A stretch of 64,000 nucleotides of DNA, taken from assembly GCA_964561785.1 (NCBI GenBank), contig CAZLRF010000009.1, positions 1 to 64,000 on the forward strand, given 5' to 3'. A program made the position numbers and the translations under genes. How positions within the stretch are numbered: position 1 is the stretch's first letter; each line of letters opens with the position of its first letter. Source of the stretch: DATBSL01 sp964561785. GTDB taxonomy: Bacteria > Acidobacteriota > Vicinamibacteria > Fen-336. Under the pieces are notes generated by a model. The model did not search any database, was not told where the DNA came from, and saw nothing but the letters and a program-made list of their open reading frames with translations. Shown here one piece after another: positions 46,284 through 55,886 of this stretch.

Positions 46284-47572
46284 GAACGCTGTCCTACGGC
46301 ACCGACGCCTGGAGGCGCTGGCTCGCCCGACTGCCCCGCTCGAGCGCGCCCCGCGGCGAGGCGCTGCGCGCGGCGGAGGGGATCCTGCGCTCCGTCCGCC
46401 GGGACGGCGACGCCGCCCTCGTGCGCCTGACCGCGCGCTTCGACGGCGTGCGCCTGTCCGCCCGCGAGCTGCGCGTGCCGCCCGCCGAGGTGCGCTCGCT
46501 CGCCGCGCGGGCCGACCCCCGCGTCGTCCGGGCGCTGCGCGCGATGGCCCGCCGGATCGAGGCCTTCCACCGCCGCCAGCTCGACCCCGGCTTCCGCCTC
46601 CGTCTCCCCGACGGGTCCGTGCTCGAGGAGCTCGCGCGGCCGCTCGCCTCGGCCGGCCTCTACGTCCCCGGCGGCGCCGGGGCGTACCCCTCCTCCGTCC
46701 TCATGAACGCGATCCCCGCGCGCGTGGCGGGCGTGCCCCGGGTCGTCGTCGCGACGCCTCCCCGCACGCTCGAGGAGAACCCGGCGGTCGCGGCCGCGAT
46801 CCTCGTGGCCGGCGTCGAGCGCGACGTCTTCCGCCTCGGCGGCGCGCAGGCGGTGGCCGCGCTCGCGTACGGCACGCGGACGGTGCCGGCCGTCGACGTG
46901 ATCGTCGGCCCCGGCAACGCCTACGTGGCGGCGGCCAAGCGGCTCGTGCGCGGGCAGGTCGCGATCGACAGCGAGGCGGGGCCGAGCGAGGTGGCGATCC
47001 TGGCCGACGACACCGCCGACCCCGGCTGGGTGGCGGCGGACCTCCTCGCCCAGGCCGAGCACGGCAGCGGCGACGAGACGGTGGTGCTCGTCACCCCGTC
47101 GCGCGACCTCGCGACGGAAGCCACGCGGCTCGTGGCCCTCGGCCTGCCGTCCGTGGCGAACGCGGCCCGGGCGCGCCGGGCGCTCGCCCGCAACGGCGCG
47201 GCCGTCCTGGTGAGCGATCTCGAGGAGGGGCTGGCCGCCGTCAACGCCCTCGCCCCCGAGCACGTCGAGGTGATCACCCGGGGGGCCGCGCGACTGGCCC
47301 GACGCGTCGTGGGGGGCGCCGTCTTCGTCGGCCCCCACGCGCCCGTGGCGGTGGGCGACTACGGCGTCGGTCCCAACCACGTGCTGCCGACCGGGGGCGC
47401 GGCGCGCTTCGCCTCGCCGCTCTCCGTCCGCGACTTCCAGCGTCGGCAGAGCCTCGTGACCCTGACCCGCCGCGGCCTCGCCCGGGTGGCCGAGGACGCG
47501 GTCCGCGTGGCGATGGCCGAGGGCTTCCGCGGCCACGCGCAGAGCGTGCTCACGCGCTTCGAGGGGGAGTGA
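46280..47572 (+). CDS. hisD: histidinol dehydrogenase
   Basis: 430 aa; NAD-dependent, oxidises histidinol to histidine in two steps. Family blocks: GLYVPGGAGAYPSSVLMNAIPA, GGAQAVAALAYGTRTVP, VDVIVGPGNAYVAAAKR, the zinc/catalytic LLAQAEHGSGDETVV, and NALAPEHVEVIT. Chain member with ATGA overlap upstream and one to four bases of overlap with hisC. Confidence 0.98.
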   Translation: MRTLSYGTDAWRRWLARLPRSSAPRGEALRAAEGILRSVRRDGDAALVRLTARFDGVRLSARELRVPPAEVRSLAARADPRVVRALRAMARRIEAFHRRQLDPGFRLRLPDGSVLEELARPLASAGLYVPGGAGAYPSSVLMNAIPARVAGVPRVVVATPPRTLEENPAVAAAILVAGVERDVFRLGGAQAVAALAYGTRTVPAVDVIVGPGNAYVAAAKRLVRGQVAIDSEAGPSEVAILADDTADPGWVAADLLAQAEHGSGDETVVLVTPSRDLATEATRLVALGLPSVANAARARRALARNGAAVLVSDLEEGLAAVNALAPEHVEVITRGAARLARRVVGGAVFVGPHAPVAVGDYGVGPNHVLPTGGAARFASPLSVRDFQRRQSLVTLTRRGLARVAEDAVRVAMAEGFRGHAQSVLTRFEGE

Positions 47573-48690
47573 TGGACCCGCTGCGCCACGTGAAGCCGGC
47601 GGTGCGGGCCCAGAAGGCCTACACCCTCGCCCTGCGCGAGGCCCCGGTCAAGCTCAACCAGAACGAGAACCCGTGGGACCTCCCGGAGGCCTTCAAGCGG
47701 CGAGTCCTCGAGAGAGCGCTCCTGCGGCCGTGGTCCCGCTACCCCGACTTCGACCCGAGGGAGCTCCTCGCGGCGCTCGCCGGTTTCTCGGGCTGGAGGG
47801 CGGACGGGATCCTCGCCGGCAACGGCTCGAACGAGCTCATCGAGGCGCTGCTCCTCGTGACCGTCTCTCCCGGCACGAGGGTCGTCATCCCGCAGCCGAC
47901 CTTCACCCTGTACTCCTCGATGACGACGATCCTCGGCGGCGAGCCGGCCTTCGTGCCGCTGCGGCGAGAGCCTCCCGACGGCGGGTTCGCCTACGACGTC
48001 GGGGAGCTCCTCGCCGCGCGCGAGGCGAGCCGCGCGTCGGTCACCATCGTCTGCTCGCCCAACAACCCCACCGGCACGAGCCTCCCCCTCGCCGACGTCG
48101 AGCGGCTGTGCGCCGCGAACGACTCGCTGGTGGTCGTCGACGAGGCCTACCACGAGTTCTGCGGGCGATCCGCGGTCCCCCTCCTGGAGCGACACCCGAA
48201 CCTCGTCGTCCTGCGCACCTTCTCGAAGGCGATGGCGCTCGCCGGGCTCCGGGTCGGATACCTGCTCGCCTCGCCCGACCTCGTGCGCGAGGTGAACAAG
48301 GCGCGCCTGCCCTACAACGTCAACTTCTTCTCGCAGGCCGCGGCCATCGCGGCGATCGAGGAGTACGAGGCGGTGCTCGCGCCGACCGTGCGCGCCCTGG
48401 CGGCGGAGCGGGAGCGGCTCCTGTCCCGGCTCGCCGACGTGCCGGGGGTCCGGGCCCACGCCTCGGACGCGAACTTCTTCCTGCTCGAGCTGACGGGCGC
48501 CGACCCCGGGGCCGTCTTCGCCTCGCTCCTGCGCCGGGGCGTGCTCGTGCGCGACGTGACGTCGTACCCGATGCTCTCCTCGTTCCTGCGCGTGAGCGTG
48601 GGGTCCGCGGAGGAGAACGACGCCTTCCTGCGCGCCCTGGGGACGGCTCTCACGGAGGCCGGCATGGATCTCACGACGGGGAGGGCCTGA
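47572..48690 (+). CDS. hisC: histidinol-phosphate aminotransferase
   Basis: 372-aa fold-type I PLP enzyme. KLNQNENPWDLP at the N-terminus, AGNGSNELIEALL, VCSPNNPTGTSLPL, VVVDEAYHEFCG, and the PLP lysine in LRTFSKAMALAGLRVGY. ATG at 47572 chosen; GTG at 47569 would overlap the hisD stop by four. Members of this family often also act on aromatic amino acids (Phe/Tyr), relevant to this mixed operon, but that is not shown here. Confidence 0.97.
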   Translation: MDPLRHVKPAVRAQKAYTLALREAPVKLNQNENPWDLPEAFKRRVLERALLRPWSRYPDFDPRELLAALAGFSGWRADGILAGNGSNELIEALLLVTVSPGTRVVIPQPTFTLYSSMTTILGGEPAFVPLRREPPDGGFAYDVGELLAAREASRASVTIVCSPNNPTGTSLPLADVERLCAANDSLVVVDEAYHEFCGRSAVPLLERHPNLVVLRTFSKAMALAGLRVGYLLASPDLVREVNKARLPYNVNFFSQAAAIAAIEEYEAVLAPTVRALAAERERLLSRLADVPGVRAHASDANFFLLELTGADPGAVFASLLRRGVLVRDVTSYPMLSSFLRVSVGSAEENDAFLRALGTALTEAGMDLTTGRA

Positions 48691-49310
48691 TGGCGACGAA
48701 GCGCCGGACGGAGCGCACGCAGCGGCCGAGGCGGGCCCGGATCGAGCGAAGGACGCGCGAGACCGACATCGTCCTGTCGCTCGACCTCGACGGCGCAGGA
48801 CGGGCACGGGCGAGGACCGGGGTCGGCTTCCTCGACCACATGCTCGGCGCCCTCGCCACCCACGCGCGGCTCGACCTCGACGTGCGCTGCAAGGGCGACC
48901 TCCACGTGGACGCCCACCACTCGGTCGAGGACGTGGGCATCGCGCTCGGCCAGGCGCTCCGGGAGGCGCTCGGGGACAAGCGCGGGATCGTCCGCTTCGG
49001 CCACGCCTACGTGCCGCTCGACGAGGCGCTGTGCCGGGCGGTCGTCGACCTCTCCGGCCGGCCGTGGCTCCACTTCGGCGCGCAGTTCCGGGCGCAGAGG
49101 ATCGGGGACATGCCGACCGAGCTGTTCGAGGACTTCTTCTGGGCGCTCGTCGACCACGGGCGCTTCAACCTGCACCTCGACGTCGTGCGGGGGCGCAACT
49201 CGCACCACGTCGCGGAGGCGCTCTTCAAGGCGACGGCGCGGGCGCTCCGCCTGGCCGTCTCGCGCGACCCCCGGGTCGCGGGCGTCCCGTCCACCAAGGG
49301 GAGCCTGTAG
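48690..49310 (+). CDS. hisB: imidazoleglycerol-phosphate dehydratase
   Basis: 206 aa, monofunctional (no phosphatase domain). The two metal-binding signatures are LDVRCKGDLHVDAHHSVEDVG (pattern D-x-H-H-x-x-E-D) and HHVAEALFKATARAL. GFLDHMLGALATHARLDL also diagnostic. ATG shares one base with the hisC stop (TGATG). A separate histidinol-phosphatase must be encoded elsewhere. Confidence 0.98.
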   Translation: MATKRRTERTQRPRRARIERRTRETDIVLSLDLDGAGRARARTGVGFLDHMLGALATHARLDLDVRCKGDLHVDAHHSVEDVGIALGQALREALGDKRGIVRFGHAYVPLDEALCRAVVDLSGRPWLHFGAQFRAQRIGDMPTELFEDFFWALVDHGRFNLHLDVVRGRNSHHVAEALFKATARALRLAVSRDPRVAGVPSTKGSL

Positions 49311-49313
49311 CGC

Positions 49314-49937
49314 ATGATCGCGATCGCCGACTACGGCATCGGCAACCTCGGCAGCGTCACCAAGGCCTTCCGCCGCGCGGGGGCGGAGGTCGCGCTCGTG
49401 GGCGACGTCGACCGGCTGCGCCTCGCGGACGCGCTCGTCCTGCCCGGGGACGGCGCGTTCGCGGCCACGATGGGCGAGATCGAGGCGCGCGGGCTCGTCC
49501 CCGTGCTGCGGGAGGCGGCCGCGGCGGGGAAGCCTCTCCTCGGCATCTGCATCGGGATGCAGGTTCTCTTCGAGGAGAGCGAGGAGCACGGCCGCCACCG
49601 GGGGCTCGGCCTGCTGCCCGGCCGCGTCGTGCGCTTCGACGGCGAGCTTCCGGTGCCCCACATGGGGTGGAACCGGCTGCGGGCGCGGCGGGCGCACCCG
49701 ATCCTCGACCCGGTGCCGGACGGCGCCCACGTCTACTTCGTCCACTCCTACTGGTGCGACGCCGCGGACGACGTGGTGGTCGCGACGTCGGACTACGGCC
49801 GCGACTTTCCGGCCGTGGTCGCACGCGGCAGCGTCCTCGGCCTGCAGTTCCACCCCGAGAAGAGCCAGGACGTGGGGCAGCGCATGGTGGAGGCCTTCGT
49901 GCAGATCGTGAGGGCGGCGAGGAGGACGGCGGCATGA
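49314..49937 (+). CDS. hisH: imidazole glycerol phosphate synthase glutaminase subunit
   Basis: 207-aa class I glutamine amidotransferase. Catalytic Cys in LLGICIGMQVLF near residue 80 and the His/Glu pair in GLQFHPEKSQD near residue 180. Supplies ammonia to HisF, encoded one gene downstream. ATG start 3 nt after the hisB stop; overlaps hisA by ATGA. Confidence 0.98.
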   Translation: MIAIADYGIGNLGSVTKAFRRAGAEVALVGDVDRLRLADALVLPGDGAFAATMGEIEARGLVPVLREAAAAGKPLLGICIGMQVLFEESEEHGRHRGLGLLPGRVVRFDGELPVPHMGWNRLRARRAHPILDPVPDGAHVYFVHSYWCDAADDVVVATSDYGRDFPAVVARGSVLGLQFHPEKSQDVGQRMVEAFVQIVRAARRTAA

Positions 49938-50671
49938 TCGTGGTTCCCGCGATCGACATCCGGAAGGGCCGGGTCGTACGCCTGCGCCAGGGCCGGGCCG
50001 AGGAGGAGACGGTGTACGGCTCGCACCCGGCGGAGGCCGCGCGCCGCTGGGAGGCCGAGGGGGCCGCGCGCCTCCACGTCGTCGACCTCGACGCGGCCAT
50101 CGAGGGGATGAGCCAGACCGACGCGATCGCGGCGGTGGTGCAGGCGGTGCGCATCCCGGTCGAGGTGGGCGGCGGGGTGAGGAGGCTGGCCGACGCCCGG
50201 CAGCTCAGGGACCTCGGCGTCGAGCGCGTGATCTTCGGGACGGCCGCGGTGTCCCGCCCGGAGGAGGTGCAGGCCGCGGTCTCGCACTTCCCGGAGGCGG
50301 TGGCGGTGGCCATCGACGCCCGCGACGGCCGGGTGGCGGTGGCGGGCTGGAACGAGACGACGGACGTCGACGCGCTCGAGCTCGCCGCCACCGTCGAGAG
50401 CTGGGGCGTGGTGCGGGTCCAGTTCACCGACATCCGGCGCGACGGCACCCTCGTCGGGCCGAACCTCGAGGCGATCGAGGCGCTCGGCCGCAGGACCGGC
50501 CTTCGGGTCACCGCCGCCGGCGGCGTCTCGGACGTGCGGGACCTCGTCCGCCTCGCCGAGCTCGAGCCGTTCGGGGTCGACGAGGCAATCGTGGGCAAGG
50601 CCCTCTACGAGGGGCGGGTGACGCTCGCCGGGGCGCGGCGGGCCCTCGCCGAGGGGGAGGCGACGCGCTGA
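49934..50671 (+). CDS. hisA: phosphoribosylformimino-5-aminoimidazole carboxamide ribotide isomerase
   Basis: 245-aa TIM barrel. VVPAIDIRKGRVVRL with the catalytic Asp, the phosphate loops VEVGGGVRRLAD and TAAGGVSDVRDL, and the acid VQFTDIRRDGTLVGPN. In Actinobacteria a related enzyme (PriA) serves both His and Trp; here trpF is present separately, so HisA is probably specific. TGATG overlap with hisF. Confidence 0.97.
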   Translation: MIVVPAIDIRKGRVVRLRQGRAEEETVYGSHPAEAARRWEAEGAARLHVVDLDAAIEGMSQTDAIAAVVQAVRIPVEVGGGVRRLADARQLRDLGVERVIFGTAAVSRPEEVQAAVSHFPEAVAVAIDARDGRVAVAGWNETTDVDALELAATVESWGVVRVQFTDIRRDGTLVGPNLEAIEALGRRTGLRVTAAGGVSDVRDLVRLAELEPFGVDEAIVGKALYEGRVTLAGARRALAEGEATR

Positions 50672-51462
50672 TGCTCGCGAAGCGGCTCATTCCCTGCCTC
50701 GACGTCGACCGCGGCCGCGTGGTGAAGGGCGTGCGCTTCGTGTCCCTGCGCGACGCGGGCGACCCCGTGGAGGCGGCGGTGCGCTACGACCTCGAGGGCG
50801 CGGACGAGCTGGTCTTCCTCGACATCACCGCCTCCTCCGACGCGCGGCCGATCGTGCTCGACATGGTGCGCCGCGTGGCGGACGCGGTCTACCTGCCGTT
50901 CACCGTGGGCGGAGGCGTGCGCGCGGTGGAGGACGCCGAGGCGCTGCTGCGGGCCGGCGCGGACAAGGTGGCGGTCAACACCGCGGCGGTCGACGAGCCG
51001 GCGCGGCTCGAGGATCTCTCGCGCCGCTTCGGGTCGCAGGCGGTCGTCCTCGCGATCGACGCGCGCTCGACCGGGCGCGGCGGGTGGGAGGTGTTCGTGC
51101 ACGGCGGACGCACGCCCACCGGCCGGGACGCCGTCGAGTGGGCGCGGGAGGGGACGGCGCGGGGCGCGGGCGAGATCCTGCTCACCAGCATGGACCGGGA
51201 CGGGACGAAGGACGGCTTCGACGTGGCGCTCGTCCGGGCAGTGGCCGACGCCGTGCGTGTGCCGGTCGTGGCCTCGGGCGGCTGCGGCAGCGTCGCCCAC
51301 ATGGCCGAGGCCTTCACGCAGGGGCGGGCGAGCGCGGCGCTCGCCGCCTCCGTCTTCCACTTCGGCGAGATCCGGATCCCCGAGGCGAAGAGGGAGCTGC
51401 TCGCCCTCGGCGTGCCGGTGCGGCCCCCGGCGGAGCCGCCAGCGGCGGCGGGAGGCCGGTGA
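50671..51462 (+). CDS. hisF: imidazole glycerol phosphate synthase cyclase subunit
   Basis: 263-aa TIM barrel partner of HisH. LAKRLIPCLDVDRGRVVKGV with the catalytic Asp, ELVFLDITASSDAR, TVGGGVRAVEDAEALL, VLAIDARS and ILLTSMDRDGTKDGFD (second catalytic Asp) and VVASGGCGSVAHMAEAF. C-terminal Ala/Pro-rich tail. Stop overlaps the start of hisIE. Confidence 0.98.
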   Translation: MLAKRLIPCLDVDRGRVVKGVRFVSLRDAGDPVEAAVRYDLEGADELVFLDITASSDARPIVLDMVRRVADAVYLPFTVGGGVRAVEDAEALLRAGADKVAVNTAAVDEPARLEDLSRRFGSQAVVLAIDARSTGRGGWEVFVHGGRTPTGRDAVEWAREGTARGAGEILLTSMDRDGTKDGFDVALVRAVADAVRVPVVASGGCGSVAHMAEAFTQGRASAALAASVFHFGEIRIPEAKRELLALGVPVRPPAEPPAAAGGR

Positions 51463-52073
51463 TGGCGGTGGCGATCCCGGACGGGCTGGCGTTCGACGCG
51501 AACGGTCTCCTGCCCGTGGTCGTGCAGGACCGCGCGAGCGGGGACGTCCTGATGGTCGCGTGGGCGAACGCGGAGGCGCTCGCGCGCACGGCCGAGACCG
51601 GCGTCGCCCACTTCTGGAGCCGCCGGCGGGCCGCCCTGTGGAGGAAGGGCGAGACGTCCGGGCACGAGCTTCGGGTGGTGGGGGCTCGGGCCGACTGCGA
51701 CCGCGACACGCTGCTCTTCGTGGTCGAGCCGGCGGGTCCGGCCTGCCACACCGGGGCCCGGACCTGCTTCGGCGACGGCTCCCCCACGGCGGCCGGGATG
51801 CTCGAGGAGCTCGCCCGGGTCGTGGCCGAGCGCGCCCAGGCGCCCGCGGAGCAGTCTTACACGGCGCGCCTCCTCGCGAAGGGCCCCGACCAGGTGCTCA
51901 AGAAGATCGGCGAGGAGGCGACCGAGGTCGTCCTCGCCGCCCGCGTGCAGAGCGACGAGCGGCTGGCCGAGGAGGCGGCCGACCTCCTCTACCACCTCCT
52001 GGTGGCGCTGCACCAGCGGGGCCTGCCCCTCGCGCGGGTCATGGACGAGCTGAGGAAGAGGAGGACGAAGTGA
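51462..52073 (+). CDS. hisIE: phosphoribosyl-AMP cyclohydrolase / phosphoribosyl-ATP pyrophosphatase
   Basis: 203-aa bifunctional protein. HisI part (residues 1-100): VLMVAWANAEALARTAETG, FWSRRRAALWRKGETSGHE, and the zinc cysteines DCDRD and ACHTGARTCF. HisE part (from about 115): LLAKGPDQVLKKIGEEATEVVLAA and the E-x-x-D pattern in LAEEAADLLYHLLVAL. ATG with ggagg six nt upstream; GTG three nt earlier also possible. Ends the his section, overlapping trpE. Confidence 0.97.
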   Translation: MAVAIPDGLAFDANGLLPVVVQDRASGDVLMVAWANAEALARTAETGVAHFWSRRRAALWRKGETSGHELRVVGARADCDRDTLLFVVEPAGPACHTGARTCFGDGSPTAAGMLEELARVVAERAQAPAEQSYTARLLAKGPDQVLKKIGEEATEVVLAARVQSDERLAEEAADLLYHLLVALHQRGLPLARVMDELRKRRTK

Positions 52074-53518
52074 ACGCCCTGGGCTTCGAGGAGTACGAGC
52101 GGCTGTCGGAGGGCGGGAGGCCCGTCCCCGTCTTCCGCGAGGTGCCGGGCGACCTGCGGACGCCGGTGTCGGCGTTCCTCTCGCTCGCCTCGCGCGCGGA
52201 GAGGGCGTTCCTCCTCGAGAGCGTCCTCGGCGGGGAGCGGCTCGCGCGCTACTCGTTCCTCGGGCGCGAGCCGGTCGCCCGCCTCGAGGTGAGGGCCGGC
52301 CGGGTCGTCGTCCACGACGCGGCGGGCGCGCGCGACGAGGGCGCCGACCTCCTCGGGGCCCTGCGCGCCCGGCTCGGCACGCCGCCGGCCGAGGTGCCGG
52401 GCCTGCCGCGCTTCACCGGCGGCGCCGTGGGCTGGCTGAGCTGGGATGCGGCCCGCCTCTTCGAGCGGCTTCCCGACCACCACGGCGCGGCGCGGGGCGT
52501 CGTGGCCTCCTTCTCCTTCTACGAGTCGCTGGTCGCCTTCGACCACGTGCGCCAGCGCCTCGTCCTCGTCGCCCTCGCCGAGCCCGGCCGCCGCGACGCG
52601 TTCGAGCGCGCGCGGGCGGTCCTCGACGCCCTGGAGGAGGACCTCGGCTGGGAGCGCCGCCCCGCGGCCTCGCGCCCCGCGCCGCCGCCGCCCGCGCTGC
52701 CCCTCACCGACGGGGCGGCCTTCCGCGACGCCGTCCTCGCGGCCAAGGAGCACATCGCCGCCGGCGACGTCTTCCAGGTCGTGCTCTCGCGCCAGCACGC
52801 CGTCGACTGCGCGATCGACCCCTTCACCGTGTACCGTGCGCTGCGCATGGTGAACCCCTCGCCGTACATGTACTTCCTCAAGGACGGCGACGCCGCGGTG
52901 GCCGGCGCCTCGCCCGAGATGCTCGTGCGGGTCGAGGGCCGGAAGGTCGAGACGCGCCCGATCGCCGGCACGCGCCCCCGCCACCACGGCCGGGGCGACG
53001 ACGCGATCGCGCGGGAGCTGCTCGCCGACGAGAAGGAGAGGGCCGAGCACCTCATGCTCGTGGACCTCGGCCGCAACGACCTCGGCCGGGTGTGCCGCTT
53101 CGGGAGCGTGCGGGTGGCCGAGCTGATGAAGGTCGAGCACTACTCGCACGTGGCCCACATCGTCAGCTCGGTCACCGGCGAGCTCGAGGAGGGCAAGGAC
53201 GCCCTCGACGCGCTGCGCGCCACGTTCCCCGCGGGCACGCTCTCCGGGGCGCCCAAGATCCGGGCGATGCAGATCATCGACGCGCTCGAGCCCTTCGCCC
53301 GCGGCCTCTACGGGGGCGCCCTCGGCTACATCGACCAGCGGGGCAACCTCGACTTCTGCATCGCGATCCGCACCCTGCTGCTCCGGGGCGGCCGCGCCAC
53401 GCTCCAGACCGGGGCGGGGATCGTGGCCGACTCCGACCCCGCCGCGGAGGAGCGCGAGACCGAGGCCAAGGCCCGGGCGCTCTTCGAGGCGCTCGAGGTG
53501 GCGGGAGGCCTCGCATGA
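52070..53518 (+). CDS. trpE: anthranilate synthase component I
   Basis: 482 aa; makes anthranilate from chorismate with ammonia from TrpG. The N-terminal LLESVLGGERLARYSFLG is the Trp feedback-binding region; the catalytic half has ASPEMLVRVEGRKVETRPIAGTR-type sequence, DEKERAEHLMLVDLGRND, TFPAGTLSGAPKIRAM and QTGAGIVADSDP. GTG start with gaggagg inside the end of hisIE; this is the his-to-trp junction, with no internal terminator or promoter visible. Confidence 0.97.
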   Translation: MNALGFEEYERLSEGGRPVPVFREVPGDLRTPVSAFLSLASRAERAFLLESVLGGERLARYSFLGREPVARLEVRAGRVVVHDAAGARDEGADLLGALRARLGTPPAEVPGLPRFTGGAVGWLSWDAARLFERLPDHHGAARGVVASFSFYESLVAFDHVRQRLVLVALAEPGRRDAFERARAVLDALEEDLGWERRPAASRPAPPPPALPLTDGAAFRDAVLAAKEHIAAGDVFQVVLSRQHAVDCAIDPFTVYRALRMVNPSPYMYFLKDGDAAVAGASPEMLVRVEGRKVETRPIAGTRPRHHGRGDDAIARELLADEKERAEHLMLVDLGRNDLGRVCRFGSVRVAELMKVEHYSHVAHIVSSVTGELEEGKDALDALRATFPAGTLSGAPKIRAMQIIDALEPFARGLYGGALGYIDQRGNLDFCIAIRTLLLRGGRATLQTGAGIVADSDPAAEERETEAKARALFEALEVAGGLA

Positions 53519-55080
53519 TCCTCCTCGTCGACAACTACGACTCGTTCACCTTCAACCTCTACCAGTACCTCGGCGAGCTCGGCGCCGAGGTCGAGGTCGT
53601 CCGCAACGACGCGCTCGGCGTCGAGGACGCGCTCGCGCTGCGGCCCGACCGGATCGTCATCTCCCCCGGTCCCGGCACGCCGGACGAGGCGGGGATCAGC
53701 CTCGAGCTCGTCCGCCGCTCGCCGGTGCCGCTGCTCGGGGTCTGCCTCGGCCACCAGGCGCTCGGCCAGGCCTTCGGGGGACGGGTCGTGCGCGCGCCGA
53801 AGCTCATGCACGGCAAGACGTCGGAGATCCGGCACGACGGCCGGACGATCTTCGCCGGGCTGCCCGACGTCTTCACCGCCACCCGCTACCACTCGCTGGT
53901 CGTCGAGCCCGCGAGCGTCCCCGCGTGCCTCGAGGTGTCGGCGTGGACGGACGGCGGCGTCATCATGGGCCTGCGCCACCGGGAGCGGCCGCTCGAGGGC
54001 GTGCAGTTCCACCCCGAGAGCATCCTCACCACGGCGGGCAAGGACCTCCTGCGCAACTTCCTCGGGATCGGCGCGAGGGTCAGCATCAAGCGCCACCTCG
54101 CGAAGGCGACCCGCGGCGAGCGGCTCTCGGAGGACGAGGCGGCCCAGGCGATGGGCTCGATCATGGACGGCGAGGCGACACCGGCGCAGATCGGGGCGCT
54201 CCTCGCCGCGATCGCGGCCCGGGGGGAGAGCGAGGACGAGGTGGTCGGCTTCGCGCGGGCGATGCGCGCGCGGGCGGTGCCGCTCGCCTCGCACGGCGCC
54301 GTCGACACCTGCGGCACCGGCGGCGACGGCGCGGGGACGTTCAACATCTCGACCGTGGCCTCGTTCGTGGTCGCGGCGTGCGGGGTGCCGGTCGCCAAGC
54401 ACGGCAACCGCTCGGCGAGCGGCACCTGCGGCAGCGCCGACGTGCTCGAGGCGCTCGGGGTCCGCATCGACGCGCCGGCGGACGTCGTGCAGCGGGCCCT
54501 CGACGAGGCCGGGTGGACGTTCCTCTTCGCCCCCCGCTTCCACGCCGCGACGCGCCACGCGGTGGGGCCCCGCAAGGAGATGGGCGTCCGCACCGCCTTC
54601 AACCTGCTCGGCCCGCTCACCAACCCGGCGCGCCCGGAGGGGCAGGTCGTCGGGGTCCCGAGCCCGGAGCTCGCGCCGTTCGTCGCCCGGTGCCTCGCGA
54701 GGCTCGGGACGAAGCGCGCCTGGGTGGTGAACGGCAGCGGCCTCGACGAGCTGACCCTCGCCGGCCCGACCTCGGTCGCCGCGCTCGAGGACGGCGAGGT
54801 GCGGAGCTTCACGATCACCCCGCAGGACGCCGGGCTCGCCCCGGCGCCCCTCGACGCCCTGCGCGGCGGCGATCCCCAGGCGAACGCCGCCATCGCCCGC
54901 GAGGTGCTCTCCGGGGCCGCGGGGCCGAAACGGGACGTCGTCCTCCTGAACGCCGCCGCCGCGCTCGTCGTTACCGGCCGCGCGAGCGACCTCCGCGCGG
55001 GCGCGCGGCTCGCGGCCGCGGCGATCGACGAGGGAAGGGCCCTGCGCCTTCTCGAGCGGATCAAGGAGGCCCTCGCGTGA
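53515..55080 (+). CDS. trpGD: anthranilate synthase glutaminase / anthranilate phosphoribosyltransferase fusion
   Basis: 521 aa. Residues 1-185 are TrpG: VDNYDSFTFNLYQYL, catalytic Cys in LGVCLGHQALGQAFGG, and GVQFHPESILT. From about residue 192 comes TrpD: EDEAAQAMGSIMDGEATPAQ, the PRPP loop DTCGTGGDGAGTFN near 265, AKHGNRSASGTCGSADVLEALG and FNLLGPLTNPARP. The same fusion is known from enterobacteria and others. ATGA overlap with trpE; stop overlaps trpC. Confidence 0.97.
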   Translation: MILLVDNYDSFTFNLYQYLGELGAEVEVVRNDALGVEDALALRPDRIVISPGPGTPDEAGISLELVRRSPVPLLGVCLGHQALGQAFGGRVVRAPKLMHGKTSEIRHDGRTIFAGLPDVFTATRYHSLVVEPASVPACLEVSAWTDGGVIMGLRHRERPLEGVQFHPESILTTAGKDLLRNFLGIGARVSIKRHLAKATRGERLSEDEAAQAMGSIMDGEATPAQIGALLAAIAARGESEDEVVGFARAMRARAVPLASHGAVDTCGTGGDGAGTFNISTVASFVVAACGVPVAKHGNRSASGTCGSADVLEALGVRIDAPADVVQRALDEAGWTFLFAPRFHAATRHAVGPRKEMGVRTAFNLLGPLTNPARPEGQVVGVPSPELAPFVARCLARLGTKRAWVVNGSGLDELTLAGPTSVAALEDGEVRSFTITPQDAGLAPAPLDALRGGDPQANAAIAREVLSGAAGPKRDVVLLNAAAALVVTGRASDLRAGARLAAAAIDEGRALRLLERIKEALA

Positions 55081-55886
55081 GCGGGCGGCCCGATCCCGCC
55101 TCCGTGCTCGACGCGATCCTCGCCCGCACCCGCGAGCGCGTGGCGCGCGAGCAGGAGCGCCGTCCGCTCGGCTACGGCCACGCCGAGGTGCGGCAGGCCC
55201 CGCCGGTGCGCCCGTTCGCCGAGGCCCTCGCCCGGCCCGGGCGCGTCAACGTCGTCGCCGAGCACAAGCGGCGCTCTCCCTCCAGGGGGGCGATCCGGGA
55301 GGACCTCGCGCCGGCCGACGTGGCCCGGCGCTACGAGGCGGCCGGGGCGGCGGCGGTCTCGGTGCTCACCGACGAGGCGTACTTCGGCGGCCGCCTCGCC
55401 CACCTCGAGGAGGTGCGGCAGGCGACCGGCCTGCCCGTCCTGCGCAAGGACTTCGTCCTCGACCCGTGGCAGATCTGGGAGGCGCGGGCGGCCGGCGCCG
55501 ACGCCGTCCTGCTCATCGTCGCCGCCCTCACCGACCCCGAGCTGCGCTCGCTCGTCGCCGTCGCCCGCGAGGCCGGCCTCGACGCGCTCGTCGAGGTGCA
55601 CGACCGGCCGGAGCTCGACCGGGCCCTCGCCGCCGGCGCGCGTGTCGTGGGCGTGAACAACCGCGACCTGCGCAGCCTCTCGGTGTCCCTCGCGACGTCG
55701 CTCGACCTCGCCCCCGCCATCCCCGACGACGTGGTCGCGGTGGCGGAGAGCGGGATCCGCACCGGCGCCGACGTGCGTCGGCTGCGCGAGGCCGGGTTCG
55801 ACGCGTTCCTCGTGGGCGAGCACCTGATGAGCGCACCCGACCCCGGCGCGGCCCTCGGCCAGCTGATCGCGGAGGCCGGGGCGTGA
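55077..55886 (+). CDS. trpC: indole-3-glycerol phosphate synthase
   Basis: 269-aa TIM barrel. VVAEHKRRSPSRGAIREDL with the catalytic Lys, SVLTDEAYFGG, LPVLRKDFVLDPWQIWEAR (second Lys), VEVHDRPELDRAL, VGVNNRDLRSL and VAESGIRT are all present. GTG start in the trpGD stop; GTG of trpF in its own stop. Separate from TrpF. Confidence 0.97.
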   Translation: MSGRPDPASVLDAILARTRERVAREQERRPLGYGHAEVRQAPPVRPFAEALARPGRVNVVAEHKRRSPSRGAIREDLAPADVARRYEAAGAAAVSVLTDEAYFGGRLAHLEEVRQATGLPVLRKDFVLDPWQIWEARAAGADAVLLIVAALTDPELRSLVAVAREAGLDALVEVHDRPELDRALAAGARVVGVNNRDLRSLSVSLATSLDLAPAIPDDVVAVAESGIRTGADVRRLREAGFDAFLVGEHLMSAPDPGAALGQLIAEAGA